Source: Neelides folsomi (Eukaryota; Arthropoda; Collembola; Neelipleona; Neelidae). Taken from it: a stretch of DNA of 64,000 nt. The notes under the pieces were generated by a model. It did no database searches. It was not told where the DNA came from and saw only the letters and a program-made list of their open reading frames with translations. A program made the translations under genes and the position numbers. Position 1 is the first letter of the stretch, and each line of letters opens with the position of its first letter. This document shows, in pieces, positions 13,883 to 28,327 of this stretch. The stretch is taken from assembly GCA_034687125.1 (NCBI GenBank), contig JAQGBZ010000048.1, positions 124,001 through 188,000 of the forward strand. Direction: 5' to 3'.

Positions 13883-16800
13883 CCATGTATTTACAGGGAA
13901 TGTAGAGCAAACTCAGGCCCCTCACACTCCTCCACTTGTTGCCTTCCCTTAAGGACCCCTTTCACCTTTCATGGATACAGTTAATTTCCCAGTCGCCTTC
14001 CTTTCCCTTCAGCGGGAATCCAGTAGTTGGAACCTCAGGAGAATGGAAATAGAAACTGAATGTTAAATGCTCTACTATTTTATTTATACATCACGAACCT
14101 GACCTCTACTTGGCCTACATTAATTTTACAATTGTCTGGCATGTCCAGGTGCTTACTTCATAACTCTTCCTTGAACATGAAATTGAAGGAGGTTGGATTT
14201 AGACTTTCGGGTTATTTGACAATCGTGCCATGATTATGGTGGACAATGAGCCGAATTCAATTTCCTCCTTTTATTTATAAACCTTGTCACTTTTCACCTA
14301 TAATTATCTGACATCATTAGTGTCAGAGTGTCAGGGAGGAATCGGGGAATCTTTGAAATAATCCGCCAATAGCGTTACACACTTGACCAACTTTTGGCAA
14401 GTCATGATTTTATCAACCATCTTCAATTTCTTCACCAAATTTTTTAAATGAACCACAATTTTACTTTTCTCTTAAAAATGAGGAACAATGTAAGTTCAAT
14501 GTATACCATACAATGTAAGTAAATACAGACAAATATGTATTACATTTGAAATCCTTACAATTGATTACTTTGCAGTTTGTACAGAATTGTACTTGTACAT
14601 AATCAATAATCAAAAAATGAGAAATAAAAAAAATTGTAACGAGACTCGTTCTAGCCAATGTTGAAAGTGAGTGAGAAGAAAGTGTGGATTTTTTCTTATT
14701 TTATAAAAGTTGACTTTGTAGGTGTGGAGGTAAAAAAGGGTTGTGTTGCTGTGTAGTTTATTGGCGCTTTCTTTTCCTCCACACTGTGAATTCCCTCCTT
14801 GTATGTTGGTGGTGTTGAGTTAATTATATAAAATTAAGGGATCAGAGATGACTTAAATAACAAGGCCGGACTCCTTCTGTGAATCAGGGTAATGCGGCAA
14901 AGAAAAGAAAGCGTTTCTGTCATTTCAACCAACCTAAATGGCGTGGAGAACAAGTCTTGTTAGCGCGAGCATCTTCATCAGTTTAACTAAACAGTTCGTA
15001 TCCAAACTTCCCAATTAAATAAAAAAAACTCAATTGGAGTTCATCAGACAAATGAACAATCGAGAGCGGAAATTTGACAAAGACGTGCGTAAATGGTTTA
15101 AAGGAACTAATATGAACTTATTACAAATATCAGCTCAATGTCAGTCAACATTGTGAATGAGTTTAGTGGAGAAGAGTCAAGATTTGAGATTTGCTAATGG
15201 CAATTGGCATCTTCAAATTGTTCATAGGTATATTAGAGTATATGTATATTCATATTGGTGGGAAAAGCTCACCTTGACTCGACAAGTCATGGAGCCAGTA
15301 GGCAAACCCTAACCGACCACTTGACCCACTAAATATTCAAACGTCCATAATCTCATTCATTCTTTTTCTTCACATGTTAAAAGTGTATCCTACATGTACA
15401 ATTTAACATCTATGTTAAAGTGTTAACATTTAACTAAATATCATACTCATATTTTACATATCTCTACTTTTAATACCATTCAAATATGCACTGCATAAAT
15501 GCAATGAATTATGTACAAAGTACAAATAAAAATAATATAAATATGTAGAGTAGATGAAATATGTACGAATGTGAAACATGAAAAATAACTGATTTTTATT
15601 AATTTATAAAACTACATTGAAATTCACGTACTTAAGTTATTGCATTGAGTTAAAGATTTAAGGAATTAAAGACTGATCATTTAATCCTTTGAGTGACTGA
15701 TTGCCTGTAGACATACAGATGTTCAAAGCTCATAAGAATAATAAAAGTTTTGAACAAATTCCGTCTGGCCTTTTTTTCATTATTTTCTATGTGAAGTTTC
15801 ATGAAAACTTTTCTATTAAATTGTCACGCAAATGGTGAACTTACCTGTTCCTTAGCATTATTGTCCTCCCTTCAGCTCCTCACGTCATCACATTTGTCTC
15901 GAGGGCTCATATAAGGGATAATTGTGTATGGGCCGAACGTGTCGTTTTTCTCATCTTCACTCTTCCCTTCTTTTCATGTTTTTCATAGCCGACTCAATAT
16001 GAGGGGAATTAAGGATGGAGGAAATGGCGGGCAATGAGGGCACACCTATAGAAATCTCAATTAGACTCACAGGCCCCAATAAATTCCTTCTTACACTCTC
16101 ACGCTCGCCTTTTCTCTTCCCCGACGGCTCGCAGCCTCAATAGAAGAACCGAACTCATTAAATGATCAAATCCTTTCAAACAGAATTCAAAGAATGCTAA
16201 GAAGATCCAAAACTCAGATTTCACTCCTAATTTATTTCATTATTCATTTTCATTATTAAACATGTACACAATTATTTACTTTGCACAACCGTCGTGACAA
16301 ACCTCAAACATTCATATAATACACATAATAGTTAATAAGTTTAATTTTTATTTCAATGAAAAGATCGTCCAGAAAAATGAGAGTGACAGTGAGTAATAGG
16401 ATTCTCATCAAAAAGCCATACGGATTTCCTTGCTCGTACCATATGATAAATTCGTTTGACAATGTGTGCAAATATTTAACGTAACTTTTACTTCATTTAC
16501 ATGATTTTGCATTCACCTACTTATGTGATTTTACATTTTAATAATTCATTTCACTTTATGTATACAGAAACAGTTGTAAAGTGTAACATTTATAAGAGAC
16601 TTTATAAGATCCGTTTTAATTTCTGTGATATGTTAATAGTAGTAGACGATTTTAATTATACAGTTTCCATTTTTTTTAATTATCTCATAAAACACGAGTT
16701 CAATATTAAATATAAATATTTAAATGTAAATTAAAACAATGTACTAATAAATAATAATATAAATTATGACTAAAGACACATTTTACACGACTTGTTTGGA

Positions 16801-18012
16801 CGTAAGATATTCAGGGGTTTAAAGAGTAAAAGTTTTTCATGGGTTGTGATTGAGTGCAAAATTAATCTTTCCCTGTCTCGTTTAGAAATTGATCTATGGG
16901 ATGATGAGACTGGTTGGAAGAGTCATCGCAATAAAACACACTTTCCTCTTTTATAATTTAATTGTCCATTAAACCTTGTTGAACGAACAAAATAGGAATA
17001 TAGCGAAGAATTCTTGTTGGTCATATCTTCTTTTCCAATTTACACAAACCACGTGTGACAAGTAAATAATGCAATTAACTAACCAAGTAGGGTAAGTACA
17101 GGTAACTATATGGTGAACTCATATGTAGGAGATAAATCTCTTTCCCTCATGTTTACTTTGCTCGCAGCGAGAGATCATCTCATAAATATTATTTATATCG
17201 AAAGAGAAAGTCAAATTTTATCATTAAAGTGAGTTGACTGGTTGTGCGAAAAATACGAAAATTAAATAGCAATTTTTTAAATCCTTTTGGGAGAAATTTT
17301 CTTTACTTAAATAAAAATTAAAACAATGTAATATATTTAGTACAATAACATTATATTGTTATTTATAGTTATAATAAATATCAATTTTACATAATACTTT
17401 TTCATCAATTAATCAATATTATCTTTATCGATTGCTCATCCTTTAATTAGCATTCTAATTTATTATGCCATTATATAAAAAAGTCTTTTGTTCAATTTCT
17501 CAATTCAAACATGTTCTTCGTCAACATACTCAACTTTTCTTTTAAATATAGTTTAGTTGCATTTAATGTATAAGACAGATAGGTATAATTCATAATATAT
17601 CTACAGAATTATATTATAAATAGTATAATGTATATTCCTTTCTTAAATACACAATAGAATTCATATAATAATAAATATCAGTATAATAAATATGACTATG
17701 ATTGGGTATATTAAATGACTTAACATTTAATTATTTATTACTAGTTTAGCAATGTAGGAAAAGTTCAATGGTTCTTATTTGCTAAACATCTGCATCAGGT
17801 TATGATAATACTAACAGGATTTCCCGAAGATCCCACAAAGCTTCAACGGAGCTTTTAATATTTTATGTCGAAAGCAAGTCTTTAAAATATTGAATTCCAT
17901 TATTGAGCCAATCTCTCATACATACGAAGCGGTTAAAAGATAATTGTTCAATGAACGTCAATAATTAACGATGATTAAATTCATCAAAGGATCTGCATCT
18001 ATTAATCCTCTG

Positions 18013-18165
18013 TTATCTATTGTACGAATATGAATAAAACAAAGGTTGGTTCTTTTGCTGCGTTTGCTGATGATTTTGCTGATGATTTTGCTGTTGATTT
18101 TGCTGATGATTTTGATGTTGAGTTTGATTGTGGCCATTTGTGTAGTAGGATTTCGGGTCCTTGCG
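18013..18165 (-). other. In-frame Q/N/H-rich extension downstream of the CDKL stop codon
   Basis: Directly after the kinase TGA (18,166-18,168) the same frame continues for 50 codons to a TAA at 18,013-18,015. The segment is dominated by Gln, Asn and His (repeats of NHQQ and NQQQ) and ends with Tyr/Ser-rich codons. It could be translated in two ways. One is stop readthrough: the TGA is followed by C, a leaky context. The other is splicing of a 75-nt intron at 18,160-18,234, with donor CCG|GTAAAT and acceptor GCAAG|GAC, both in phase 0, which removes the stop. It may also be just a CAA/CAG-rich 3' UTR. Confidence 0.5.
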
Positions 18166-19941
<1,776 letters not shown>

Positions 19942-20306
19942 TTATGACACCCAAGTTAGAACTCTTATGGCTCCCAAATGACTTTCACAGTTAACATTTC
20001 CCTTACAGGTATTTCTCCAGGTATATCAATTCCCATTTAATGGTTTAATTACAGCTCTTAATAAATTCAATAGTAATAAAATGTCTTAATATAAATGTGT
20101 ATTGTATACGAATGCGTTTATTAAAGAGACCGCCGTAAGGTATATAAATGAATAAAACGAGTCTATATCATTTCGTTAAGGGCTTTATAATAGCCATAAA
20201 TGATCAATATATTTACTGTCTATCATTTCTCCATTTCATCAACGATTGTACTACATATATTACTAATATATGATTATATGTCATATGATTATATCTATAT
20301 TATTAA

Positions 20307-20335
20307 CTTCAAGCACCCTTGATGGGTGCTTGAAG
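20307..20335. repeat. Perfect 12-bp hairpin with a 5-nt loop
   Basis: CTTCAAGCACCC, then TTGAT, then GGGTGCTTGAAG: a perfect stem in otherwise very AT-rich DNA. It is not the histone 3' stem-loop (different sequence, no poly-C/A context). Role unknown. Confidence 0.6.
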
Positions 20336-21026
20336 AATTGAAATAAAGTTAATAAAACGAAGGGTAAAATGGTCCAAGATTAATTGTATTGAAAGTAAGT
20401 CCAATTTAAGCTCCATTCTACTTATTTGAGAAACTGGAACAGTGGAAGTTATGCATTAATTATGGATGTCTCTCGTAGCCATGTCCACTTTATTGGACTA
20501 TACCAAATTTTACTTGTGTCCTATATAAAGCATCTATTATTCCAATCGTTAGCGAAGATTATTCATGTTAATGTCCTGGTCGATGGGGAAGGAAGATACA
20601 AAATATATACAGATATGTATATGAATTTGATTAATCATGGTTTAAAAAGGCTCAGCTCATTAGGAATGAAATGAAAATAAGATGACTAAACAAAAAAGAA
20701 ATATTTCAATGCTACTTGTTGGAAGTCTTTTAGAAGTCTTAAGAAGTGAACTATCTGTACATGTAATGAAAATAATTATAATACATATTGTGTTACATTT
20801 TATATCTCAAGTGTGTCTTAAATAGTCAAAGTCCGACATTATATTATCTGTATGCATTGTAAGATACATGTATTGTATGATACGTGTATTGATGTCGATA
20901 AGCAAATATAGGGAAGGATGTTTGTGTGCTGTGTACGTGTGGACGTGAGATCTGATAGTTTTAATCTTCAGAAATCTCCTGTGAATTAAAGACCAATGTG
21001 GTTTTTGATCTCGAAAGTGCGATGGC

Positions 21027-21049
21027 GATGATGATGATGATGATGATGA
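21027..21049. repeat. (GAT)n microsatellite
   Basis: About seven GAT/ATG units in non-coding DNA. Confidence 0.8.
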
Positions 21050-22526
21050 AGTTCGACGGGGGTGAAGAAGTTCAAGTTTAAAAAATAATGCCTTTACCAA
21101 ATACATATTATGATACACATGGAAGCGAATAGCTTAAGGGATCTTGTACTATCTTGTATTTATTTGCATGTTTTCCGAGTCTATCATTAAATGAACTTTT
21201 CTCCTCAAAACAAAGAGAGTAAGGGGGTAGCAAAGGCAACCGCAACTGATCGCATAAAAAAGATGAAATGGATTTGTAGGACGACGGCAACTCTCGCTTC
21301 TCAGATATTCGGACTTAATTAATTTAGCCAGGTGAGATTTCCTTCCTAATGAACCACTTTTCTTTTTCTTCATGTGAATTGACCAATTATGGAATTAATT
21401 GATATGAGAAACTTTTTTAGATACCTTACTCATTACTCAATATAAGATAATCAAGATAATGTACATAGCCTGTATGTGAGAAATTTTATAATTTAATTTT
21501 ATTAAATATATTAGAAAGTGAAATTTGCACTTACTTATTCCCAGACCTTTCCAGGAATAACCCGATGATAAAACTGACAGGGGCTATTTTGCTGCAGATT
21601 TAATTCTTCTTTCACGAGGACTCTCCGAATCTTACTGTGGGACCATTGAGGGAATTTTGGCCTTTTTATTCAAATGGCCCTTATCTTCCCACATCTCCTC
21701 CGAGAACAAGGGGAACTTGATGATTGACTCAAAGATTTCATTGTTCTATTACGAATACGCTCAGCGATCGATGGGTCTTTTATTTGGACGTCGGTGCTCG
21801 GCAACGAAGACCAAGAAGGATTCCAACACAAGAAACGACGGAACTTCATTGAGATTGGACGAGGTTCCAATTCATCGCCTCTTTATTACAAAAGGTAGAA
21901 AAGAAGTTCTACGCTCGCACGCAAACACATTATTAAATTTGAGCACCCGTCTAAATGCAATATATCATTCCTCGTTAAGCATCCCTTCTTATGTTTGCCA
22001 AATATGTGAAGAGCTTGCCAAAATGGAAATCGGATATATCGCCTCGCTAAAGTAATTTCACCTTATAAACGGCCATTTAGCGAGAAGAACCCCGGCGACT
22101 TTTTTATTAATACAATTCATAATCATACAGTCATGATGTCCTTGCAATTCTTTTATATGAATAAATTAATTTCCACCATCAAACAAAACTTTACCTGTTA
22201 TAGGTAAACCGTTAAACGTCATAAAAATGTCAACTCAATGGATTCAGATACAGACAATGGAATTCAATTAGCTGAAAGTTAATTTAGCTGAAGTTAATCA
22301 TTTCATTCATTTCAGGTTTAATTGTATAAAAGTAAACAAAAGATGGGTATGGGAAATTATGAGATTAAATAATGGTTTAATTATATTTACATAACTAAAT
22401 TTTATAAATTACTAAATTAAATAAAAAATGTATTATTAATATTAATAAATAAATGTTTTCAAGTTCTTTATCGATTTAAAATAATTTCAAGTTAGAATTT
22501 TAAAGATTTACCAACAAGATAATTGT

Positions 22527-22547
22527 TAATAATAATAATAATAATAA
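22527..22547. repeat. (TAA)n microsatellite
   Basis: Seven TAA units in AT-rich non-coding DNA. Confidence 0.8.
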
Positions 22548-23420
22548 CTTAAAACTTTAATCGACACCTTGAACAATGTTCACTTGACCCTCAAATGGAG
22601 AATCGAGGTGAAACTTTGAGCTTTCCAGTTTTCAAGTTTTTCATGCGTAAAAATCAATTGACCTCCTGAATTGCATATAAACATCATTCCAGTCCTTCCT
22701 TTTTATGTTAAAATAACTCACCTGGAATTTTGTATTTTAATAATTCGGAAGGCCTGATCCATCGATTGGACGGATGCAAACAAAGGGAATTTTAATAAAT
22801 AAATGATGGTTCTACAAAACATCCATAATTTGATATCAATTGAGAACAGCTATTATTTCTAATATAATCCAATACACATACAGCTCATGTTGACTACTGA
22901 CCCATATTTGACAGTTCCTTGATATAATGAACAGATAAAACACGAATATTTGGTTTCAATTTTAATATATAAAATGGTTAATATGCTTCTCAATATGTAC
23001 AGATAACATGTATTGTGGGCTATAGAGTAATATTTACAGGTATTATTGTATATAGAGCATTGTTATGTTGCCTTTAAATTAACTTTAATGAATATTTCAT
23101 ATTGGTTTTATATAATTTACATTGATTTTATTTAGCATTTATCGTGATCATGATCAAAATTGTAAAAAAATAATTTGATTAATAAATGAAATCCTGAATT
23201 GAATTCTGACAAGAATAATATCAATAACTCAGAACCCAAAGGGGTATTAAGTGAAAACTGGTTTAAACCAACATGCTATTTACTGAAACAAAAGACATGG
23301 ATTTGGAAAAATTAGTGCAATAATTGAAGAATTGCATGCATTTGCATTAATTCAATTCAATTTGCACATAAACTCCTCTTTTTATTCATCTCTTTCACAA
23401 TTTATTAACAATTAGTTTCA

Positions 23421-26400
23421 ATGGAGCTTCAAAGACTTCTCTTGTTAATATTTAAGTTCGTATTATTTATTATAGTTTTCTTCTCTTTGCCATATTTAGT
23501 AAAGTCAGAGTCAGATGAAATTCAAGGATGCGGCGGATTCGTGCGGAGTCCTTATCCTATTGACTTTGATAAAATTGAAATTAAACTGTAAGTTAATTTA
23601 AATTAAAAATATAAACTATGAAATAATAATTTAACCGGACGACCTTTTTAGATTTACGAAGCAGGGGAATCTAAAGATGAAAACAGAATGTCCGCCAACC
23701 GGTTATTACTTCATTCCACTCGAATCAAAAGGCGATTATGTTTTAAAGGTAATTAAAAGACTTTTAGTTAAAATACTTAAGTACTTAAAATTGATAATAT
23801 CAGTTTTCAGGATATTCATAGATTTTTATTGTTTAGATAAGCCCACCAGAAGGATGGATATTTGATCCTCCGAATTACGAAATCAAATATGATAAGAAGA
23901 CTGACATTTGCTCAAAAGGAATCGACATCAACTTTGATTTTAAAGGATTTTCCATATTTGGCAAAGTTCCAACCAAAGGATTTTCCGACGGACCGGCAGG
24001 ACTCACATTGGCACTTAAAGGACCAGGAAACCTCGAAATGAGCACAATTACCGGAGAAAGCGGTTCATTTTTATTTGACAGCATCCCACCGGGAGATTAT
24101 TCCATTAAAGTTTTAAAACATCCTCTCATCACTATTGAAAAAGATTCGCATTCATTCACCATTTCAAATAAGAATATCCAAATTGAAAATGAGGTAAGAT
24201 AATAAAAGTGATAATAAAGTTAGTTTATCAAATAATTATCGATTTAAATTTGGGAGAATCAAATACCTTTTGAATCTATTATTTAATTTTTTAAATTTTG
24301 AATAAATAGATTCTTGTGAGCGGTTACGAAGTATCTGGTAAAATTCAAAGCAATTCTAATGCAGTCGAAGGAGTTAATCTTGTTCTTATTGGGGAAAAAA
24401 GCAATTCAAATATCAAAGGCTGCAATCCTGAGAAAATTGATTCATCTTTATTACCTCAGAAAATCGAAGGAAAAGTTTTGTGTCTTAAAAGTTCAGACAA
24501 AAATGGAAAATTTATGTTCAATGAGTTAATCCCTGGAAAATATACAATCATCCCAGTTTATCGGTATGGATTAATTTAATATTTTAGTTTTATGTTTAAA
24601 TAATTTCTTCTAATGTAATTAATAAATCTAATAATTTTTGTTATTTCTGAAATATAATGATGATATGTTTAATTGTTTAATTTAAATGGATAATGAAATG
24701 TTTGAATGTTATAGAGGAAAAAACGTTGTTTATAATTTAAAACCTGACCAACTTTCATTTCAATTGGGTCATTCTTCCCTTCTTTTGGAACCTCCATTTG
24801 AGGTTGAAGGTTTTACTGTGAAAGGAAGAGTCAAAGGACTTCCAGATGCGACAATTCTTGTGAATGGAGAAGTCAAAGCAAAATCAAAATCCGATGGTTC
24901 TTTTACAATTCCTAAAATGAATCCTGGAACTTATGAATTTGAAATTCTTGCTGGTAATTAAATACGAGAATTATGAGATAAACTTAATACATTCATAAAA
25001 TACAGGTTTGTATGCATAAAAAAATTTAAACTTAACAAATCAAATATTTTATTTCTAATTTCAGAAAAGTATCAATTCGACAAAACAAAAGTGACCATTA
25101 CGGTTAACGATCCAACAATTCCTGATTTTAACCCAAGCCGATTCCTCATTTGCGGTCACATCGAAATGAATGAAACCAAGAAGAAATCAGGTCAATTGTC
25201 AATTGCTTTTGAAAAACTCTCAGAAAATGGCCAATCAGTTCAGAACGCGCCAGTTTATACAGAAAAAGTTCAGAACCCAAAGCAAATCTGTACATTCCTC
25301 CCCGAAGGAATTTATTCCACCAAAGTTGATTCTGGAAATAATAATTATTATTTTGTTTCACAAAATCAAAAAATCCGAGTTCCAGGCAGCACTTTTTCAT
25401 TTAAAGAATTCATGGGAAGTGTAAGTGGAATTGTTGATTGTCCAAACTGCGTGAATTTGAAAGTTCAAATTAAAAACAAAGCCAGTGATTCCATAATTGG
25501 TGAACAAATCCTTCAAAAGGGGAATTCCTTCACATTTGACAAATTGGAATCCGATGATTACATTGTTCAAGTTATTCAGCCAAAATACTGCTGGAAGGAA
25601 GAAACCATAAATGTAAAACTCACAGACCAAAATGTTCAAAACTTGAAATTTGTCCAAACTGGATATCAAATGGAGATTTCCACAACTCACGAAACAAAAG
25701 TGAAAATTACAGAAATTATCGAAAAGGATAAAAAAGTTGGAACAAATCTCGAAATTTCTGTTCTTCCCAAAGCCACAAATAAAATTTGCTTAACTGAAGG
25801 GAATTATAAAATTGAACCAATCGGATGTCATGAATTTGACCAGAAATTCTACAACTTTAAAACTTCTGATGGAAATGAAGTCAAATTGAAAGCTGTTAAA
25901 CACAAATTCTTCGGAAAAATCGTTTCACCTGGGAAGATCATTGACTTGGTTATTAAATTGAACGGGAAAGAATACGATGTGAAGGTTGGAAATGAATTGT
26001 TCTCTGAGTCAATATTCGAAGGACGAGTTGAATACGATATTGGATTTGTTGAAGAATCTAATAAAGAAATGGAACTTGAAATCTTTTCATATGGGTTCAT
26101 CTTTGAGCCCAATTTAATTAAAATTCGTTCAAAGGACACTTGTGAAAAAGATGCGTTCAAAATCTTTGCAAAGAAATCTCATGTTATTAAAGGAAAACTC
26201 TCACCGCCATTACGTAAGTTTAAAAAAATTATTATAACAATTTATAAGTTATTTAATTTCTAGTACAATTTTGCCTTTTTTGTACATTTTAAGATAAAAT
26301 GTCAATTTAATTTTTTTAATATTTAATATTCCAGAAGGAGCTGAAATTCGAATTGACTTAATTGGAGATCCTGACTCAACAACTTATGTGACATCGAATG

Positions 26401-27940
26401 CCAACGGGGAATATATTGCAGGACCATTTATTCACAATACTGGTTTTAAAGTGACACCTGAATTGCAAGGCTACACTTTCCGACCTCTTCCCAATGATGA
26501 ATATTCCTTCACTGTCCTTAAACTTGCAAAGATCCAAGTGAAAATTGAAGACAATGGCGAACCTCTTCCTTCTGTGCTTCTTTCTTTGAGTGGACCAAAT
26601 TCATACAGGCAGAACAAAGCGAGTGACTCAAATGGAGAAATGAACTTTGGAGATCTCCAACCTGGGCCTTATTATTTGAAAGCTCTGCTCAAAGAATTCA
26701 CTTTTGAACCTTCTTCAATTCAAATTGATCTCAACGAACAAGAAACAAAGCAATATACTTTAAAGTGAGATTAAAAACAATTTGGATCTAATTATTAAAT
26801 AATTAATAACTTCAAAATGTAAAACATATTTTGCAAAATCAAATTCATATAATCATCTAAATATTTTTTGTATTTTATTTTAGAGCTCGACGTGAATCAT
26901 TTAGCTTGTATGGACAGTTGACGTCACTTAGCGGAGATTTTATGCCAAATCTCATTATTTCGGCTAAAGGAATCGGAAATTGTTCAGAATATGGGGAAGA
27001 AGGAACTTCTGATGAATATGGAGTTTTCCGTATATGGGCTCTTAAGTCATATGTAAGTGGCAATTAACGTTACTTTATTAACTAAATGTAAGTTAAACTG
27101 TAATTATTATATTTGGATAAACATAATTTATATTTCATATGGATTAATTTTTTGCCATTATTAATTTATTTTACTAATATTCAACTTTATTATGGATTTA
27201 GTGTAAATACGAAATAACGGTTGTGAAAAAAGACGATTTTGCTCTGAGAGTTGAAAGGACAATTCCAAATTCATTAGAACTTCAGGTAAAATAAGCAATG
27301 AAATAATTTATCATCAATCAAATTAATTTTACTTTATTTTCGATCAACCATTTTAATGCAACTAAATAAATATAATTAATTAATTTGATAAACTAAATAC
27401 ATAAATTATTAATTATAGATTGGATCAGAAGATATTCAAAATGTTTTGTTCGTGATTATAACTCCAGTCCGACGTATGGACATTTCCCTCACTTGTCTCA
27501 CAAACAACGAAAAAGGGTTGGAATCCCTCCGTGCCGAAATCCATTCAGCAAAGTCTCCCGAAGTCACTTTGCATTCCGTTCCATTCAACGGAGTTTCCTA
27601 CATAATTTTACCTCCAGTTCCCAAAGACTCTGCCGACTATTTCATTACGTTCGAGTCATCTTTAAGCAAATATCATTATGTTTATCAACTCCCTAAGCAA
27701 ATCAACTTTACGGCATCCAAAGCTTACAGTCATTTCAACTTTGAATTCAACATCGACCCAGCGCCTGTTGATCAAGAAATCGGAAAAAATTCATATTTTG
27801 GACTCGCCTTCATTGTCCTTGCTATCATTCTCATTGCCAATTTTGAGAAATTGTCTGAATATGTAAAGATCCTTATGGACAATTATTCCAATGCGGCTTC
27901 GTCAGCTCAAAGCAAAAAGTCAAAGTCAAAGAAATTGTGA
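23421..27940 (+). CDS. NOMO: Nodal modulator / BOS complex subunit NOMO
   Basis: ER membrane protein of the NOMO-TMEM147-Nicalin (BOS) complex, which joins the Sec61 translocon for multipass membrane-protein insertion. Ten exons: 23,421-23,587; 23,652-23,748; 23,837-24,193; 24,310-24,563; 24,715-24,953; 25,065-26,213; 26,335-26,764; 26,884-27,052; 27,202-27,285; 27,419-27,940, giving 1,155 aa (human NOMO is about 1,220). The ATG opens a hydrophobic signal peptide of about 30 residues, followed by the family's GCGGFV motif. A series of beta-sandwich carboxypeptidase-regulatory-like repeats follows, with recurring DG/NG-x-F/Y and PG-x-Y signatures, for example IPPGDYSIK, IPGKYTI and QPGPYYLKA. 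Near the C-terminus is one membrane span (YFGLAFIVLAIILIA), then a short basic Lys/Ser tail. All phases agree. The long central exon (1,149 bp) is notable beside the short ones. Identity is firm from conserved segments along the full length. Confidence 0.97.
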
Positions 27941-28001
27941 ACGTGTTGTTGATATGATTGTTGATGAATTTGAATGTTTTCTAATGTTAAAATAAGATAT
28001 G

Positions 28002-28007
28002 AATAAA
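28002..28007 (+). terminator. Poly(A) signal of NOMO
   Basis: AATAAA 62 nt after the NOMO stop codon, in the short gap to the convergent lectin gene. Confidence 0.7.
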
Positions 28008-28244
28008 GAGTCGAGTTTTGTTCTTGTTGTTTTACATATGATTCTTTAAATTCATTTATTCATTTTTGGCAATTCGGTTCAACGAGAGTTAAAATTATCT
28101 TAACTATTCTTTGGTTGAGAGATTATTATATATTTTAATTACAATATTAAGAGTAATTTGGTATACAATTAGAAATCACTAGACATGAATTGAGTTTTAA
28201 GGCATTCTATTGACTAGACAAAATGTGGTTAATTGTTATTAATA

Positions 28245-28250
28245 TTTATT
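28245..28250 (-). terminator. Poly(A) signal of the C-type lectin gene
   Basis: AATAAA on the minus strand, 78 nt after the lectin stop. The roughly 320 bp between the NOMO and lectin stops holds both genes' 3' ends and nothing else recognisable. Confidence 0.65.
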
Positions 28251-28327
28251 TAGGTAGGTACATTTGTATTTGAGAAGAGACTAGATGAATAAAATCATGT
28301 TGAGTTAAAAAGTTAAAAAAGTTAAAA

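Larger units (their letters stand above)
1..18012. other. Large gene-poor region with no supported exon
   Basis: About 18 kb in which I see no stretch with protein-family motifs on either strand. The open frames present are short (the longest about 120 codons), lack flanking splice signals that extend them, and have chance-like composition. The DNA is AT-rich, with GC-richer patches near 9,120-9,420, 12,400-12,660, 13,640-14,040 and 15,880-16,150; some carry TATA-like words (TATTTATAGG near 13,706, CATATAAGGG at 15,908-15,917). It could be intergenic, or the regulatory or intronic territory of a gene whose exons lie outside the window. Small repeats inside it are listed separately. Confidence 0.6.

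Noticed and set aside
20307-20335. Histone-type 3' stem-loop
   Set aside because: The stem sequence differs from the conserved histone hairpin and no histone gene is nearby.
21720-22055. 111-codon ATG-initiated open frame on the plus strand
   Set aside because: No recognised domain, no signal peptide, no splice sites linking it to another exon, and overlapping open frames on the other strand. The length is possible by chance in 64 kb.
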